A DNA stretch of 64,000 bases from UTPRO1 sp031400185 (GTDB taxonomy: Bacteria > Desulfobacterota > Binatia > UTPRO1), in contig JANNPN010000255.1 of assembly GCA_031400185.1 (NCBI GenBank), positions 1 through 64,000 on the forward strand, written 5' to 3'. Positions 61,356-64,000 of the stretch are shown in pieces. The translations under genes and the position numbers were made by a program. The notes below the pieces were generated by a model. That model was not told the DNA's origin, did not search any database, and saw only the letters and a list, made by a program, of their open reading frames with translations. Numbering within the stretch: position 1 is the stretch's first letter; every line of letters begins with the position of its first letter.

Positions 61356-62577
61356 CGATCGACTGAACGACTTCGCGGCGGCTCGCGGGCCGCAGCAGAT
61401 CGCCGACAGCAAGCCGCTCAACTCCGGGGAGCATGTGTGGGTCGGAGACGACGGTGCCACGGCGGCCTGCGAGGATCTCGACGTCGACCGCCAGCTCCTG
61501 GCGTCGATCCACCGCCTGGACCGCAACGTCCGCCTTTCCTACGGAGAGATCGTCGCGCTCTCCGGCGACTTCTACGCCACGCCGGAGGAGCTCTTCGAGG
61601 AACGCTCCGGCGCATTCTCCTGGATCTACGAGGGCAAGGACATCTCCGACCTTCAGGAGATGTTCCAGGTGGAGGTCGACTGGATTCGCAACGACAAAGG
61701 CAAGAACGCCACGAACTACCCCGACCAGAACCTCCGCATGTGGTGGAACTCCAAGGGGTACCTCGAGCTGGCGCTCGCGAACGACGACCACTTCGGCTGG
61801 CACAACATGAAGGCCTACGTGAAGTACCACGGCGAGGCGCTCGCGCTCGCCGAAGCCGCCGCGGGAGAGGACGACACGTTTCGCCGCGCCCTCTGCACCA
61901 ATGCGTTTGCCGACCACTTCCTGACCGACGGTTTCGCCGCGGGGCACGTGCGCGTGCCGCGCCGCGAGATCCGCGCATGGGCGAAAGGCGCCGGCTACTC
62001 CGAGAAGCTCGCCGGTGCCCTGTCGAAGCTCCTCCACGACCAGGACGGCCACGTCGTGAGCCTACACAGCGGGGGAGAAAAGGGCCGCGCGGAGACGGAC
62101 GGATTGGCGGTTCGGAACGCGCAGGGTGACAAATGGTTCACGCGTTGCGACGGACAGCTCTTTCTGCCCCCGGAGGCGGACCAAACTCCCGCCGTCCAAC
62201 TGCCGATCCGAGCCGTGGCGGCGTCGGTCGGCGAGCTCCTCGTCGCGTGGCAGCAGAAAGAGCTGCCGCCGGCGCACTATGCCGCGACGGCGCTCGTGGC
62301 GGCGCCCGACCCGAAGGGCCCGACACTCATCCAGAAGTTTGCGACCGACGTCTCCGACGGTCGCGTGCAGCAGCTCCTCGACAGCGTCGGCTGGTACACC
62401 AGCATCCCGTGGATCGGCCCGGGCCTCAAAGCCGGTAACCTGCGAGAGTTTTTGGGGGTGCTCCCGGATCTGATGGGGAAGTTTCGCGCGAGCATCGCCG
62501 CCGACCTGGCGGACCAACCGCAACTCAAGCACCGCCTCGCCGCCGGCTACGTAGACGCGTATCGGAACGTCGCCTGA
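61348..62577 (+). CDS. Phospholipase C/P1 nuclease-like protein
   Basis: A 409-residue protein. Residues 145-202 are rich in possible metal ligands: H148 and H152 in DDHFGWHNMKAY, H161, H190 and D194 in FADHFLTDGF, and H200 in AAGHVRVPR. This spacing resembles the zinc-dependent phospholipase C/S1-P1 nuclease fold, where an H...H...D...H cluster binds three zincs. The resemblance is to motifs only, so the class is tentative. There is no signal peptide. The ATG at 61348 lies inside the metalloprotease gene (8-bp overlap), so the two should be co-translated. They probably work together. Confidence 0.6.
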   Translation: MADDRLNDFAAARGPQQIADSKPLNSGEHVWVGDDGATAACEDLDVDRQLLASIHRLDRNVRLSYGEIVALSGDFYATPEELFEERSGAFSWIYEGKDISDLQEMFQVEVDWIRNDKGKNATNYPDQNLRMWWNSKGYLELALANDDHFGWHNMKAYVKYHGEALALAEAAAGEDDTFRRALCTNAFADHFLTDGFAAGHVRVPRREIRAWAKGAGYSEKLAGALSKLLHDQDGHVVSLHSGGEKGRAETDGLAVRNAQGDKWFTRCDGQLFLPPEADQTPAVQLPIRAVAASVGELLVAWQQKELPPAHYAATALVAAPDPKGPTLIQKFATDVSDGRVQQLLDSVGWYTSIPWIGPGLKAGNLREFLGVLPDLMGKFRASIAADLADQPQLKHRLAAGYVDAYRNVA

Positions 62578-62781
62578 CGATTCTGGCGCCGCCAGTACCG
62601 CGACGCGGTGACGACGTTCGTGCACTTCACGTTGGCCTTCGCCCCGCGCTCGGAGCAGCCGCGGGTCGTCGTCGAGGACGTCGTCGACGACCTCATTGCC
62701 GAGCGCTCGCCGACCTTTCGACGGGAGCGACGGCACCTTTCGCGGGACGCGCACGAGCACCCGCGCATGCTCGTGACGTCG

Positions 62782-63528
62782 TCACCCACTGCGCCGGCAG
62801 ACGATCAGGATCTCCTCGGCGCGCTCGAGGTCGACGAGCCCCCGCGTCAGCTGGAGCTTCCGCTCGAAACGGACCGCGAGCGGCATGATAACGTTGTTGT
62901 ACCACCAGATCGCTTTTCCGCGCTGGTGGACGAGGTACCACATCCCGAGGTCGACGAGACGGGACGACTTCGGCTGCATCGAGTGCTCCGCCGTCTGCTC
63001 GACGGTGAGCCCGTGGCGCGCGAGGATCGCCAACAAGCGCTCGGGCTCGTAGCGGCGGCGGTGGCCGACGAGGTCGTCGAGCGTCGTCCAACGCGCGGCG
63101 TGGAGCGGGATCGAGAGCAGGAACGTCGCGCCCGGCGCCGAAACGCGCACGAGCTCGGCGAACGCGCGGTCGTCGTCGTCGACGTGCTCGACGATGTCGA
63201 GCGCGCACACCAGGTCGAACGACGCGTCCGCGAAGGGGAGGGCGGTGATCGAGCCGCGCGCCGTGACGCCGCCGGACGCGCGAAGGCTCCGCATCGCGGG
63301 CGTGCTGATGTCGACGAAGCGCGTCCCGGCGATCGGCAAGCGCGGCCGCAGCCCGGGCGCGACCTCGAGCCGGCGCGGTGCGGTCGCGGCGAGCGCGCGG
63401 ACGAGCGGCCAGGTGTTGAAGCGTTCCGGGCCGATCAGCCGCGACTCGCGCCATAGGTCGTCGAAGAACGTCTGATTGATGGCGCGGAGTTCGTCCTCCG
63501 TCCGGTCGCGCGGCTGCGGTCCACTCAT
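62782..63528 (-). CDS. SAM-dependent class I methyltransferase
   Basis: A 248-residue methyltransferase of the Methyltransf_11 type. The motif I region is weak (RLEVAPGLRPRLPI near 53-66, where E/DxGxGxG is expected), but FVDISTPAMRSL, PFADASFDLVCALDIVEHV and the PGATFLLSIPLH strand fit the fold. The Met at 63528 (MSGPQPRDR) is preferred; a longer frame would run 63 residues upstream. It is divergent from the FG-GAP gene. I see nothing in the 204 bp between it and the PLC-like gene beyond a short palindrome at 62583. Confidence 0.75.
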   Translation of the reverse strand: MSGPQPRDRTEDELRAINQTFFDDLWRESRLIGPERFNTWPLVRALAATAPRRLEVAPGLRPRLPIAGTRFVDISTPAMRSLRASGGVTARGSITALPFADASFDLVCALDIVEHVDDDDRAFAELVRVSAPGATFLLSIPLHAARWTTLDDLVGHRRRYEPERLLAILARHGLTVEQTAEHSMQPKSSRLVDLGMWYLVHQRGKAIWWYNNVIMPLAVRFERKLQLTRGLVDLERAEEILIVCRRSG

Positions 63529-63619
63529 GCGAACGGGACTTTTGCTGTTGTCGCGCCCGAGGTCCAGTCCGCATCGACTGGTGGGCTGCGGTCGAGCCGC
63601 CGTGCTAGGACGCCACTCG

Positions 63620-64000
63620 ATGGGCTCGTCGCTTCGGATCGCGCTCGCCGTCCTCGGGATGATCGCCGCGGCCGCGTTCGCCGGTGCGGCGGCTCCGCCT
63701 CCCTCCGTCGTCTTCACGGAGCATGTGATCTCGGACGACTACACGTACGCCTACGGCCTCGGCGCCGCGGACCTCGACGGCGACGGCGACCTCACGAGCG
63801 CCGACACGACCGGGCATCGCGTACTGTGGTTCGAGAACGGCGGAAGCGGCGATTTCACCCGCCATCTGGTGCGCGACATGGGCGACGGCTGGCCCGAGCG
63901 CCACGCGGTCGTCGACCTCGACCACAACGGCACCCCGGACGTCGTGACCGTCGACCATTTCAACTGGTCGATCGTCTGGTTCGAGAACGATGGCACGCCG
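63620..64000 (+). CDS. Exported FG-GAP/VCBS-repeat protein, 5' part
   Basis: A frame open to the window edge with 127 codons visible. It begins with a signal peptide (about 1-24, AVLGMIAAAAFAGAAA). Two repeat units follow, with the FG-GAP/VCBS calcium-loop pattern: AADLDGDGDLTSAD (50-63) and VVDLDHNGTPDVVTVD (96-111), each ending near WFENGG or WFENDG. Such proteins form secreted beta-propellers. The start at 63620 is an ATG with no clear ribosome binding site. Confidence 0.8.
   Translation, partial: MGSSLRIALAVLGMIAAAAFAGAAAPPPSVVFTEHVISDDYTYAYGLGAADLDGDGDLTSADTTGHRVLWFENGGSGDFTRHLVRDMGDGWPERHAVVDLDHNGTPDVVTVDHFNWSIVWFENDGTP

Noticed and set aside
62583..62595. ctggcg-c-cgccag palindrome after the PLC-like gene
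   Set aside because: The one-base centre cannot form a useful hairpin, there is no T-run, and short GC palindromes are frequent by chance here.
1..64000. CRISPR arrays, rRNA, transposases, integrases
   Set aside because: No direct-repeat/spacer pattern, no rRNA-like sequence and no DDE or tyrosine recombinase motif seen in any frame.

Overview
The window is a very GC-rich (roughly two-thirds or more G+C by eye), densely coding bacterial chromosome segment. I count about 60 protein genes, no rRNA or tRNA, no CRISPR and no transposase. A Gram-negative envelope is implied by MltA, an OmpA-family protein, several lipoprotein signals and a phosphatidylcholine synthase. The gene content (many TetR regulators, Rieske and diiron oxygenases, a CoQ4-family protein, a DUF1329 fragment, FG-GAP proteins) fits an environmental proteobacterium or a deltaproteobacterial/Binatota-like lineage. 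That placement is inference and no marker gene settles it. At least fourteen neighbouring gene pairs share ATGA, GTGA or TGATG start/stop overlaps, so translational coupling is the usual operon style.

Layout. 1-335: 3' end of an unknown gene. 415-6601 (minus): mltA, a thiolase, a membrane histidine kinase, pcs and a TPR protein, the last three with overlapping ends. 6675-12270: a small membrane ORF, then an alanine/serine-glyoxylate aminotransferase divergent from glcDEF, which together form a glycolate-to-glyoxylate-to-glycine route. 12425-19799: NERD-like protein, cold-shock protein with a strong terminator, exported cyclase-family hydrolase, M20 amidohydrolase, a giant winged-helix/ATPase regulator and a Coq4 protein whose stop codon lies inside a 124-bp inverted-repeat element. 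19995-25856: DAACS transporter, LOG-like protein, small ORF, lipoprotein amidohydrolase, esterase and coaE. 25957-33663: two TetR-controlled modules, TetR-Rieske oxygenase followed by crotonase and a HAD/PlsC fusion, and a TetR module flanked by methyltransferases.

33765-44167 (mostly minus): nth, a SPOUT RNA methyltransferase and a five-gene MoxR/DUF58/VWA envelope operon, ending in a 7Fe ferredoxin. 44322-53282: MFS transporter, OmpA-family protein and DUF4412-like protein, then amt behind a good sigma-54 promoter candidate, an orphan NarL-type response regulator, a truncated DUF1329 gene, a Gfo/Idh oxidoreductase and small exported proteins.

53279-59457: MauG-like dihaem protein, then two adjacent TetR-controlled units with perfect palindromic operators. 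They carry an O-methyltransferase, a ferredoxin, a stand-alone PEP-utilizer mobile-domain protein and a four-helix diiron protein. 59597-62577: an HELGH metalloprotease overlapping a phospholipase-C/P1-nuclease-like protein, preceded by a hairpin that buries the ribosome binding site. 62782-64000: a methyltransferase and the start of an FG-GAP repeat protein cut by the window edge. The TetR/ferredoxin/PEP/diiron block and the metalloprotease/PLC-like pair are the best candidates for undescribed biology.
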